64,000 nucleotides of DNA from Sporanaerobacter acetigenes DSM 13106 (GTDB lineage Bacteria; Bacillota; Clostridia; Tissierellales; Sporanaerobacteraceae), in the NCBI RefSeq assembly GCF_900130025.1, contig NZ_FQXR01000013.1:1-64000 (forward strand). The letters run 5' to 3'. The position numbers and the translations under genes are program-made. Shown in pieces: positions 53,719 to 62,674 of this stretch. Each line of letters starts with the position of its first letter. Within the stretch, counting starts at the first letter, position 1. The notes beneath the pieces are model-generated. The model saw only the letters and a list, made by a program, of their open reading frames with translations, searched no databases and was not told the DNA's origin.

Positions 53719-53747
53719 ATTAGGGCGACTAAAAATCGCCCTAATTT
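53717..53747 (+). terminator. Terminator of the CofE-like gene
   Basis: A 12-bp stem (AAATTAGGGCGA with TCGCCCTAATTT) and 7-nt loop is followed by a T run right after the gene. Confidence 0.88.
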
Positions 53748-53761
53748 ATTTTTCCTTTAAA

Positions 53762-56341
53762 CTATTTTGCTATAGGATATATTACTTTCATAGTAAAATA
53801 TTCAACCCAATCAGTTGAAACTACTATCTTATATTTTCCAATTGCTGAAGCATCATAGGAAATTGAATTGGTCCCTTTGGCAACCATATTTCCAGATGAA
53901 TCATATAGTTTCATAGATAAATCTGATCCAAAGTACATATCTGACAATTCAACTGTTATTTTACCAGTTGCAGTAACATCAATATCTTTTTCATATGAAC
54001 CCCACCAAGAAGCAGAGCCAGAATAAGTTTCTGTAACATATTCAGTTCCTGGTTCCTCAACTTCATTTTCGACAACAACTGATATTTCTTCAGATATTCC
54101 TACATTTCCTGCTGCATCATATGCTTTCACTTGAATTTTATGAGTACCATTTGATACTTTTGTTGTATCCCAATTCATACTATATGGAACCCTTGTACTT
54201 GTCCCAATATTTTCTCCATCAACATAAAATTCAACTTTAATTATTCCAATATTGTCATTAGCATCTGCAGTTATGGATACATTGCCATTTACAGTTGCTC
54301 CGTTTGATGGAGAGGTTATATTACATATTGGTGCTTCTACGTCTCCGCTTGCTGTTCCAAAATCTCCTGATGCAAACAATGCAAATGACTGAGGCCCTTG
54401 GGGTACATTATATGCTATTACCTCAACCTTGTAATTTCCTAATTCCGGATTTTCTATAAATATATTTTCAACATTGTTTAAACGATCAATTTCACTATCA
54501 AATGGTTTTGTAAAATCATTGCCATAATAAACAACTCCTGATGGAGAAGTTATTTTTAAATCTAAATCATTCACAAGAGCTTTTGAAGCTGAAGTGGACC
54601 CTGGATAATCAGTCCAAACAAGAGAAGCCTTTAAAGGAGTTTTATCAGATTTAATTGAATAAGTGTAATTTACAACTTGTCCAGTGGACAAGCTCCTTTC
54701 TTGATCACTATATTCATATTGTTTTGATTTCAATGAATCTACAAGATTTATACGTCCCCATCCTTGATCACGACTTGGATATCCATATCCCATATCAGTA
54801 GCACCATTTACCACCGCAGCCTTCATCATTGCAGAACTTGGAGTATGGTTCCATTCTTTCATCATATACTCTCTCGCAATTGCAACAGCACCTGCTGTAA
54901 GAGGAGTAGCCATTGAAGTTCCACCCATATAGGCATAATAATCATTGTATTCTCCCCAGAAATTACTTGTTGGTGCCTTTGAGGATTTTGTTGAAAGAAT
55001 CCATGTTCCTGGAGCTACTATATCAGGTTTTACTCTTCCATCCTTGCAAGTACCACGACTAGAAAATGAGGCAATTTCATTTGGATTGTCGCCAAGTTGT
55101 CCTTTTTCTGGCCTATAATTTTCTGAAGCACCAACAGTTATACAGTTTTTTGCAGTGCCTGGAGACCCTATTGAATTATATACTGTAGTACCACTAATTT
55201 TTGAGTATCCCTCATTTCCTGCTGCAAAAAGTATAATCATATTGTTGTTTCCCCAAAGGTATTCATCAACTTGTCTTGAATTCGTATTATAAACTCCAGA
55301 GCCAGAGGCACCCCACGAATTGGTGTGAATTCGTGCACCTTCATTCCATGATTGTCTAAATAAGTCATTTAAATCATTTGGAAGACCGCCAAGACCATTT
55401 CGCGAATCCAATACTGATTGAAATACAAGATGTGCTCTAGGAGCCATTCCCTTAATTTGACCATTAGATCTTGAACCATCGCCCAATACTGAACCTGCAA
55501 CATGAGTTCCATGCCCATGAGGATCATCTGCTGTACTCCTTCCCAATGGGATAATTCTATCTATTCTTCCCTGAAAGTCCCTATGCATACTACTATCATT
55601 TTTCCCTGTATCAAGTCCTGTATCAGCAATACCTACGACTTGTCCTTCGCCCGTGTATCCCAAATTCCATATACCTTCTGTACCCATATATTCTTTAGCT
55701 ACATCATTAAATAATTGAAATTCAGGAACTGGTTCAATAAACTTAACAGAGTTTAAATTTGCGAGTTTCATTATTTCTTCGCTATCTATCAATGCAATTA
55801 TACTATCTGGATCATTTTCCATTTCTTTTATGTTAAATGATTGTATTTGATTTTCTGCATTAGTATCATCAAATGTAAGAATTCTAACCTTTATTTCTCC
55901 CATGTCCTTTATATTACCAAAATCATCTACAAAATCTGGATCTATTTTAAATAAAGGCTCATAAACAATAACATCCTTGACATATGAAATTTTACTTACA
56001 CTTTCAGCAACTTCAGGAGTCATCATCACTAAAAATGAAAAATCTGGAATATACTCTTCTATTATAGCTCCTGAATTCTCAATTTCTGTTTTCATATAAT
56101 CATACACTGGTCCATCAAAACTAACTACATAAGGTCCTGTTTCTCCGTTGTCATAAATCTTATTAGTGAGGGTGCTTGAAACACTAGGTTTCGCTTTTGT
56201 ATTGTTCTCCATTCCTTTTAAATAAATAGTTGGAGAATTAGGATTTTCCTCTGCACTAACTGGCAGTGATGCTGAAAAGATAGAAAGTAAAAGCACAGCT
56301 GTCAAAATCAGACTTATATTGCGCTTAAAAAACTTTCTCAC
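53762..56341 (-). CDS. Secreted subtilisin-like serine protease
   Basis: This 859-residue protein has a signal peptide, an inhibitor-like propeptide region (about 30-215), and an S8 catalytic domain with D240 (VGIADTGLDTG), H277 (PHGHGTHVAG) and S476 (GGTSMATPLTAG). After it come a beta-rich domain, a bacterial Ig-like domain (about 670-760, APICNITSPSNGATVNG) and a C-terminal prepeptidase-like domain (YSGSASWWGSYEKDID to the end). It probably degrades external protein and so supplies peptides to the Opp system. It starts with a GTG after AGGAGGG. Confidence 0.94.
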   Translation of the reverse strand: MRKFFKRNISLILTAVLLLSIFSASLPVSAEENPNSPTIYLKGMENNTKAKPSVSSTLTNKIYDNGETGPYVVSFDGPVYDYMKTEIENSGAIIEEYIPDFSFLVMMTPEVAESVSKISYVKDVIVYEPLFKIDPDFVDDFGNIKDMGEIKVRILTFDDTNAENQIQSFNIKEMENDPDSIIALIDSEEIMKLANLNSVKFIEPVPEFQLFNDVAKEYMGTEGIWNLGYTGEGQVVGIADTGLDTGKNDSSMHRDFQGRIDRIIPLGRSTADDPHGHGTHVAGSVLGDGSRSNGQIKGMAPRAHLVFQSVLDSRNGLGGLPNDLNDLFRQSWNEGARIHTNSWGASGSGVYNTNSRQVDEYLWGNNNMIILFAAGNEGYSKISGTTVYNSIGSPGTAKNCITVGASENYRPEKGQLGDNPNEIASFSSRGTCKDGRVKPDIVAPGTWILSTKSSKAPTSNFWGEYNDYYAYMGGTSMATPLTAGAVAIAREYMMKEWNHTPSSAMMKAAVVNGATDMGYGYPSRDQGWGRINLVDSLKSKQYEYSDQERSLSTGQVVNYTYSIKSDKTPLKASLVWTDYPGSTSASKALVNDLDLKITSPSGVVYYGNDFTKPFDSEIDRLNNVENIFIENPELGNYKVEVIAYNVPQGPQSFALFASGDFGTASGDVEAPICNITSPSNGATVNGNVSITADANDNIGIIKVEFYVDGENIGTSTRVPYSMNWDTTKVSNGTHKIQVKAYDAAGNVGISEEISVVVENEVEEPGTEYVTETYSGSASWWGSYEKDIDVTATGKITVELSDMYFGSDLSMKLYDSSGNMVAKGTNSISYDASAIGKYKIVVSTDWVEYFTMKVIYPIAK

Positions 56342-56353
56342 ATTAAACCCTCC

Positions 56354-56401
56354 TTATTTTATTTTATTATCAAATACAATCTCTTCTCGGTACTTTTTCA
56401 T
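56354..56401 (-). CDS. Possible leader peptide before the protease (weak)
   Basis: A 15-residue frame (MKKYREEIVFDNKIK) ends 5 nt before the protease ribosome binding site. AGGAGG lies upstream, but only 2 nt separate it from the ATG, which is too tight for efficient initiation. It may be a leader that couples translation, or only chance. Confidence 0.2.
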   Translation of the reverse strand: MKKYREEIVFDNKIK

Positions 56402-56427
56402 CACCTCCTGTTTATTTATTAAAGAGA

Positions 56428-56457
56428 ATTGTAATTAATAATCATAGGTTTTGACAA
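56428..56457 (-). promoter_or_regulatory. Probable promoter of the protease gene
   Basis: The minus strand reads TTGTCA (56452-56457), 18 nt, then TACAAT (56428-56433), about 90 nt before the GTG start. Confidence 0.5.
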
Positions 56458-56641
56458 CATTAGCGTTAGTTTTTTGATAATCTTGTTGACTTATGTATTA
56501 TTTGGTAATATCGTGTATTATATTACTTTTATGTATTTTTTTACTATATATTTATATAATACCTCATATTTACCAAAAAAAATATTACAATTTGGTTACA
56601 ATTTATTTTTCTTATTCTTTTTAAATCAGCATCTAAAAACA

Positions 56642-56667
56642 AAAAAGCTTCCAAAGGAAGCCTTTTT
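56642..56667 (-). terminator. Terminator of the SLH-TraB gene
   Basis: GCTTCC/GGAAGC with a 3-nt loop is extended by A/T pairs after one mismatch and ends in a T run on the minus strand, 14 nt after the gene. Confidence 0.75.
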
Positions 56668-56680
56668 GTTTGTTAAAAAA

Positions 56681-58162
56681 CTATTTAGTTATTTGTTTAA
56701 CTGTATATCCTCTCTCTTTCATGGAATTTATTATACCAGTATCTCCAACTAAATGACCTGCTCCTACTACTACAAAATAAGTTTTACCATCTTCACTATT
56801 TAAAAACTCTTCTACTTTGTTGGACATATTTTCATTTCTTTTGTTAAAGAGCATATTGTTGAACTCTTGATTACCTTCTTGGTTGGTTTTTTCCATGAAC
56901 TTTTCAAACTCTACCATATCACCTTTTTTCCAAGCATCTAGTATATACTTTATAACTTCTCCTTGAACATTTACACTTTCATCATTTTCTTTGACTTCAA
57001 CTAATGAAGATTCTAGTAAGCTTATTTGAAGTTCTTTTGACATTGAATCAAATAAGTCTGCTTGAAACTTAATTCCTTCAATTTCTAATATCTCCTTATT
57101 TGCAAACATAGCTTTAGTCATCAAGTTAAAATCTATTCCCATAGTTGCATCAAGAGAAGCACTTTGCATATCTAGTCCTTGAACTAATAACCCTGCATAC
57201 CAAGGTTTTATCTTTTCAAAGTCTTTTGGATCAAGACCTGCTGCACTTATCTTATCTACAAAAGCTTTATAAATTTCTTCAGGAACATTTTTTTCTAAAG
57301 TATTGTCATCAGTATATATAGCCTTTTCCATCATATATTGAAGTCCTTCTTGATCTCCAACAATATTAGCTTCTACTGCCAATACATCAGATTTATTGAA
57401 AGTTTCAATTATGCTTTGACTAAAAGGATATATACTTGAATCTGCCACATGGACTGACCCCAATACATATACACTATTTTTCCCATTGGAAACTTCCCAC
57501 AAAAATCCTTTGGAATCTCTGCCAGTTTTATGTATAACAAAATCATACGCTCTTGCAAATAAAACTAATACTTCTTCTCTTGTACAAATATGTTCTAATG
57601 CCAATTTGTCCGGTCCCTTGCCATCCATTATGTCATTAGAAACTAAAACACTTACCTTATCTAAATTAGCCTTTGAAATATTTTTTATATCCTTATGTTT
57701 TAACTCTTTAGAACTTCCTAAGTCTACCTTTGGCTCACAAACGCTTATTACATTATAAATAACAACAGCTACATCTTCTCTTGTAACAATTTCATCTGGT
57801 TTAAATAAATCTTTTTCCTCTCCCGCCATCAATTTTAAAGATAATGCCTTCAATACATTTACATCTTCTGTATCCTTAAAAGGATTTGTTGATATAGGAG
57901 TAATTTCCTTACCTGAAAGCTTTTCATATAGTGTAGTTGCAAAGTTTGCCAATTCTACTCTTGTAACACCTTCTTTAAACTGAGCAAAATATCCCTCACT
58001 TGCTAACTCTTGAATCTGTGCTTCCATTAAATGTTCTACAGCCCAATCACTTGGAACATCTTTTGCTGGGGCCTGTCCTCCATCAGCAAATGCAAAACTA
58101 AAACTAGAAAAAACAATGGTTAATACTAATAACAATGATAAAAACTTTGAACCTTTTTTCAT
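56681..58162 (-). CDS. SLH-domain protein with TraB/GumN domain
   Basis: This 493-residue protein has a signal peptide (ending FAFA), three SLH-type repeats (about 30-215, for example DVPSDWAVEHLMEAQIQELA, EEKDLFKPDEIVTREDVAV), and a TraB/GumN domain from about 230 to the end (FLWEVSNGKNSVYVLGSVHVADSSIYP and FVVVGAGHLVGDTGII). GumN-like proteins resemble the TIKI metalloproteases, whose conserved histidines lie in GSVH and GAGH. The combination suggests a wall-anchored protease or hydrolase. I chose the ATG at 58162, preceded by GAGAGG. Confidence 0.88.
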   Translation of the reverse strand: MKKGSKFLSLLLVLTIVFSSFSFAFADGGQAPAKDVPSDWAVEHLMEAQIQELASEGYFAQFKEGVTRVELANFATTLYEKLSGKEITPISTNPFKDTEDVNVLKALSLKLMAGEEKDLFKPDEIVTREDVAVVIYNVISVCEPKVDLGSSKELKHKDIKNISKANLDKVSVLVSNDIMDGKGPDKLALEHICTREEVLVLFARAYDFVIHKTGRDSKGFLWEVSNGKNSVYVLGSVHVADSSIYPFSQSIIETFNKSDVLAVEANIVGDQEGLQYMMEKAIYTDDNTLEKNVPEEIYKAFVDKISAAGLDPKDFEKIKPWYAGLLVQGLDMQSASLDATMGIDFNLMTKAMFANKEILEIEGIKFQADLFDSMSKELQISLLESSLVEVKENDESVNVQGEVIKYILDAWKKGDMVEFEKFMEKTNQEGNQEFNNMLFNKRNENMSNKVEEFLNSEDGKTYFVVVGAGHLVGDTGIINSMKERGYTVKQITK

Positions 58163-58217
58163 TGTACCTCTCTCCTCTCTTTTATATATAATGTGACAAG
58201 AAAACACTCCTGTCTTA

Positions 58218-59315
58218 TTACCCACGATTTACGAAGTCTCTAAACTTGAAGTTTCCTGCTGTGAACAATGCCAATATCATAAGTAAAAGTACTATTGTGT
58301 TTGGAAACAATTTTGATTTTTCTATACTATCTAATAGCCAATACTGAGGAACAAATTTCCCTAAATTTTTAATAACCATAGGAACTTTAGGATATAAATC
58401 TCCATCTAGCGCTATCAGACTTAGAAAGAGACTACCAACACTAAATATAACTGTTCCAAGGCTTACTACCCCTTGTTCTTCAAATATCCTAGTTAAAAAT
58501 ATAGTAAATGTTATAGAAAATAAACTAGCCAATACTATATTTATAAAAATTATATGAAAGTCTATAATTGGATATTTTAATATTAATTTTCCTATAAAAA
58601 GGACTAGCAAATTCATACTTACTTGAAGAAATAGTATGGCCAAACATAGGCTTCCCATTATTTCATATCCTTTGTTGGCTGTAGTCATAGCTCTTGAAAG
58701 TATCTTTTGCCTTTTCATCAATACTATCTCATCCCCTATGGAGTTAGATGAAAGAATAGTAAAGTATATAATCATAAATACTACAAGGAATAAATCTCCA
58801 TTTGCCTCTTTGTTATCCCTTTTTATTTGGGTTTTCGTATTGAACTTATATAGTTCTTTTTTATCCTTAATTATATCATTTTTTAGTAAAACTTCTTCCT
58901 TCAATTTTTTATTTATTTCCTTTTCAATGTTCATTTCCATAGGTAATGTAGTATTTCCTTCTTCTCTCTTGAAAGCCCCTATATCTGGTTTTTCTCCGTT
59001 TTTTATTTTTTCAGTAAAGTTTTTAGGCAATGTATATACAGCTACCACTTCATTGTCTTCTAACAATTCCATAGCTTCTTCTCTATTATAAAAAATATTA
59101 TCTTCTATATTTAAACTTTCAAGCAATTCTTTAGCATACCCACCCTTGTCTTCTATACTGAAGGCTATATTTACACCTGTTGAATAACCTCCCCTATTCG
59201 CAGTAAAACTTACCCCTAATATAACTAGCAAAGGCACTATCAACATCATTAGCAGTTTTCCTTTGTCCTTAACCATTCTTTTATAGTTTACAAAGCTAAG
59301 TCTTAAGATTTTCAC
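58218..59315 (-). CDS. ABC-2 type transporter permease
   Basis: This 365-residue permease has a first membrane helix (LLMMLIVPLLVILGVSF), an extracellular loop of about 130 residues and five further helices in the C-terminal half (about 175-355). This is the ABC-2 (NatB/DrrB-like) layout. It begins with a GTG that overlaps the stop of the upstream permease. With its partner permease and ATPase it forms an exporter; the substrate is unknown, possibly a drug, lipid or peptide. Confidence 0.88.
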   Translation of the reverse strand: MKILRLSFVNYKRMVKDKGKLLMMLIVPLLVILGVSFTANRGGYSTGVNIAFSIEDKGGYAKELLESLNIEDNIFYNREEAMELLEDNEVVAVYTLPKNFTEKIKNGEKPDIGAFKREEGNTTLPMEMNIEKEINKKLKEEVLLKNDIIKDKKELYKFNTKTQIKRDNKEANGDLFLVVFMIIYFTILSSNSIGDEIVLMKRQKILSRAMTTANKGYEIMGSLCLAILFLQVSMNLLVLFIGKLILKYPIIDFHIIFINIVLASLFSITFTIFLTRIFEEQGVVSLGTVIFSVGSLFLSLIALDGDLYPKVPMVIKNLGKFVPQYWLLDSIEKSKLFPNTIVLLLMILALFTAGNFKFRDFVNRG

Positions 59316-60487
59316 TATTTTTCACCCCACTTTAACTTAACTTTAAGTGTGCATATCAATAATATAACTACTGAAATTAATGATATTAACAATAAATTTG
59401 TCTTTATTGAATCTAAGTTGTTGTAGATTAAGTAATTTCTATAAGCTCTTGTAATCAAAACATCTGGCGCATAATCAGTTGCTATTTTGGCTAAAAATCC
59501 ATTGTCTATCTTTTGTAATGGCAAATAACCTACTCCTATAACCAATTGTAAAATCATAAATATATTTAATATGCCAAGTCCAATTTTCTTTTTAAAAAAT
59601 TCTGACACAAAACCAGTCAATGCTGTAGCTAACAAACCCTGAGTCAATATAATAAGTATTAGTAGTGGAATAGAACCTCCAAATGATAGTCCAGCAATCC
59701 TATAGGTAAATACATATAGACAATTTAAAAAAACTATAAACATATAACTAGTTATCATATTGTATTTAAAATATTCAACCTCTGTTATAGATGTGGACAT
59801 TATCCTACTATATACTCCATTTTCTTTTTGTAAATCTTCTCCAGCAATCATAGACATGATTACCATAATGAGCATATAGCTTAAAAAGGTTATAGAAAAA
59901 TATTCATAGGAACTTAGACTTCTTTTAGTAACAACTATTGTATTTTCAATTGAATTTGTATTATAAATTTTATAGATTTCACTATTAACAGTATTAAAAA
60001 GTTCTTCTTTTTCTTTAGGTGAAATATCTTTCTCATCTATGCTTTTTCTTATATACAGGCTTTGGCTTACTTCTTCATTGTATTTGTCAATAATATTTCC
60101 AATCATAATTCCCATACTTTGGGAACCTTTATCTTTAGTGTTTATTATTATTGGGGAATCTGTAGATAATATCAAACTATTTTCATACCCCTTGGGGATA
60201 ATTAATTCATATCTTGCATCTTTTTCTTCTTCCTTTACCTCTATAATATTTTTAATCTCGTCACTATTTAAAAATTGTTTTAGATTGCCTGACTGGATAG
60301 AATTGTCTTCATCCACTATGTGAACACTCATAATTGGCATATCTACAGATGGTGTAAATTGATCTTTTTGAAAATAACCTATAACTAAACTAAGAAACAT
60401 AGGAAATATTGAAAATGTCAAAACAAAGGGTAAAAAATTTTTTAGCATAGATTTTATAGTTAATTTTGTAAAAGCTCTAAGTTTCAT
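59315..60487 (-). CDS. ABC-2 type transporter permease
   Basis: This 390-residue permease has the same layout as its partner: an N-terminal membrane helix, an extracytoplasmic domain (about 40-180) and a C-terminal membrane part with six helices. Signature-like stretches include MIAGEDLQKENGVYSRIMSTS. It lies 10 nt after the ATPase gene, and the two permeases probably form a heterodimer. Confidence 0.88.
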   Translation of the reverse strand: MKLRAFTKLTIKSMLKNFLPFVLTFSIFPMFLSLVIGYFQKDQFTPSVDMPIMSVHIVDEDNSIQSGNLKQFLNSDEIKNIIEVKEEEKDARYELIIPKGYENSLILSTDSPIIINTKDKGSQSMGIMIGNIIDKYNEEVSQSLYIRKSIDEKDISPKEKEELFNTVNSEIYKIYNTNSIENTIVVTKRSLSSYEYFSITFLSYMLIMVIMSMIAGEDLQKENGVYSRIMSTSITEVEYFKYNMITSYMFIVFLNCLYVFTYRIAGLSFGGSIPLLILIILTQGLLATALTGFVSEFFKKKIGLGILNIFMILQLVIGVGYLPLQKIDNGFLAKIATDYAPDVLITRAYRNYLIYNNLDSIKTNLLLISLISVVILLICTLKVKLKWGEK

Positions 60488-60497
60488 TTTTTCCCTC

Positions 60498-61436
60498 CTA
60501 ATCCCTTAGTTTCTTTCCAGTTAGTGCTAAAAACACTTCTTCTAAAGAAGGTTCTTCAAAATTTATTCCCTTTATTTCTCCATTATACTTTTCTGCGATT
60601 TTTAACAATGGTTCTAATCTAAAAGTAGATTGTTCTACCAATAGTTTGATTAAACCTTCTTCTTCATTGCATTCCTTAACTCCATCCATAGATTTAACAT
60701 CCAGTATCATTTCTCCTTTGTAATTATCTATGTTTAAAATAACCCTATTGTTGTTACTTACCATAGATTTAATGTGTTTTTTATCTCCATAGGCTATTTC
60801 TTTTCCTAAATCTATAATAAATAAATTGTTGCAAAGCATATCTACTTCCTCCATATAATGAGAGGTATATATGATTGTAGTATTGTTTTCTCTATTAATT
60901 TTTTTGGCAAATTCAAATATATGATTTCGTGATTGAGGATCTATACCTACTGTTGGCTCATCCATAATTAAAATCCTAGGATGATGCATAATTGCTACAG
61001 CAATATTAAGCCTTCTTTTCATACCACCTGAAAGTTTCTTTACCTTTTCTTTTTTCTTATCCATTAACCCTGTTATTTCTAATGCTTCATCTATCCTTTC
61101 CTTCAATAGCTTCCTCTTTAAACCATATAAGCTACCAAAGAATTCAAGATTGTCATAAACAGAAACAGTATCCATTAAAGCCACTTCTTGAGGCACTAAA
61201 CCTATTTGTTCTTTTACCTTTAATGGTTCTTTCTTTAAATCATATCCTCCTACAACGACTTCTCCTCCACTGCACTTCCAAAGTCCAGTCATTATATTTA
61301 TAAGGGTTGACTTTCCTGCTCCATTAGGTCCAATTAGTCCAAATATATCTCCTTCTTCAATAGAGAAAGATATATTATCCAGTACAATTTTTTCATCAAA
61401 ACGTTTAGTGATATTTTTAACCTCAATTAAACTCAT
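60498..61436 (-). CDS. ABC transporter ATP-binding protein
   Basis: This 312-residue ATPase has Walker A GPNGAGKSTLI, signature LSGGMKRRLNIAVAI, Walker B ILIMDEPTVGIDP and the H-loop TSHYMEE. The Q-loop is VPQEVAL. It belongs to the CcmA/DrrA-type family of ABC-2 exporters and powers the two permeases downstream in the same operon. The ATG follows AAGGGGG. Confidence 0.95.
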   Translation of the reverse strand: MSLIEVKNITKRFDEKIVLDNISFSIEEGDIFGLIGPNGAGKSTLINIMTGLWKCSGGEVVVGGYDLKKEPLKVKEQIGLVPQEVALMDTVSVYDNLEFFGSLYGLKRKLLKERIDEALEITGLMDKKKEKVKKLSGGMKRRLNIAVAIMHHPRILIMDEPTVGIDPQSRNHIFEFAKKINRENNTTIIYTSHYMEEVDMLCNNLFIIDLGKEIAYGDKKHIKSMVSNNNRVILNIDNYKGEMILDVKSMDGVKECNEEEGLIKLLVEQSTFRLEPLLKIAEKYNGEIKGINFEEPSLEEVFLALTGKKLRD

Positions 61437-61573
61437 AAAAAAACCCCCTTAACTTTCTAATTACATTATAGAAAATTTAAGGGAATTTAACTATTGTCTT
61501 AGGTAATTATGTACAATGACTTAAGTCACTTTATTCAACCAATCCAGTCTTAAATGCAAAAATAGCTTTTCAC

Positions 61574-62674
61574 TTAATATAGCCTACCTACTAGCTTATG
61601 GTCAATTTTATCAAATAAATAAAGTTTACTCTCATCTATAAAAACTTTAATTTTACATCCTGCTTTTTTATTAACTTCATAGGGTATTTTTACAACTAGT
61701 TTTTCATCACTAACATGAATATGAATATAAGTTTCTGCACCCATATGCTCAATAATATCTATTACGCCTATAAGCTCTATTGAGTTTTTAATTGGTTCAA
61801 TATGAATATGTTCAGGTCTGATACCTAGAATCATCTCATCATGTTGTCCTTTCATAATTAATAAAAATTTTGAGGACTTAAGTTTTAGTTTTTCATTTCC
61901 AAATTTCATATAAGCATTTTCATTATCTATTGATATCTTTATATCTATAAAATTCATTTGAGGTGTACCTATAAAACCTGCAACAAAGGTATTTACAGGA
62001 TTGTCATAAATCTCCATTGGGCTTGCCACTTGCTGAATCAGTCCGTCCTTCATCACTACGATCTTTGTCCCCATAGTCATTGCTTCTGTTTGATCATGTG
62101 TTACATATATAAATGTTGTAGCAAGTTCATTATGAAGCTTAATTATTTCCGTTCTCATCTGTACTCTTAATTTAGCATCTAGATTTGATAATGGTTCATC
62201 CATTAAAAACACATTGGGATTCCTTACAATAGCTCTTCCTAAGGCTACTCTCTGTTGCTGTCCACCTGACAGTGCCTTCGGTTTTCTGTTTAACAATTCT
62301 TCAATTTTGATTAATTTTGCTACATATCTAATCTTTGAATCGATTTCCTTTTTAGGAATTTTTCTAAGTTTTAAACCCATTGCCATGTTTTCATAAATTG
62401 TCATGTGAGGATAAAGAGCGTAATTTTGAAATACCATAGCTATATCTCTATCCTTTGGTGCAACCTCATTAACCTTTTCCCCATCTATAATTAAATCTCC
62501 TTCAGTAATATTTTCAAGACCTGCTACCATTCTAAGAACTGTCGATTTCCCACAACCAGAAGGGCCAACCAATACAATAAATTCTTTATCTTCTATCTCA
62601 AGATTAAAATCATTTACTGCGATTACATTTCCCGGATATACTTTTTTTATATTTTTAAATACTACTTCTCCCAT
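61574..62674 (-). CDS. MsmX/UgpC-type ABC ATPase with TOBE domain
   Basis: This 366-residue ATPase is of the carbohydrate-importer type: Walker A GPSGCGKSTVL, MAMGLKLRKIPKKEI, signature LSGGQQQRVALGRAI, Walker B VFLMDEPLSNLDAKL and a C-terminal TOBE regulatory domain (about 235-366, GIRPEHIHIEP). Such ATPases usually serve several sugar permeases. Here the gene overlaps by 20 nt the end of a MacB-like permease gene and no sugar permease is near, so it may power that permease instead. Start ATG with GGTGGAGG upstream. Confidence 0.9.
   Translation of the reverse strand: MGEVVFKNIKKVYPGNVIAVNDFNLEIEDKEFIVLVGPSGCGKSTVLRMVAGLENITEGDLIIDGEKVNEVAPKDRDIAMVFQNYALYPHMTIYENMAMGLKLRKIPKKEIDSKIRYVAKLIKIEELLNRKPKALSGGQQQRVALGRAIVRNPNVFLMDEPLSNLDAKLRVQMRTEIIKLHNELATTFIYVTHDQTEAMTMGTKIVVMKDGLIQQVASPMEIYDNPVNTFVAGFIGTPQMNFIDIKISIDNENAYMKFGNEKLKLKSSKFLLIMKGQHDEMILGIRPEHIHIEPIKNSIELIGVIDIIEHMGAETYIHIHVSDEKLVVKIPYEVNKKAGCKIKVFIDESKLYLFDKIDHKLVGRLY

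Larger units (their letters stand above)
56342..56680 (-). other. AT-rich intergenic region of 339 bp
   Basis: The only stretch without a gene longer than 300 bp. It holds the protease promoter, a possible 15-codon leader frame, and the terminator of the SLH-TraB gene near 56650. Between about 56460 and 56640 I see only AT-rich sequence without a clear open frame or motif. Confidence 0.7.
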
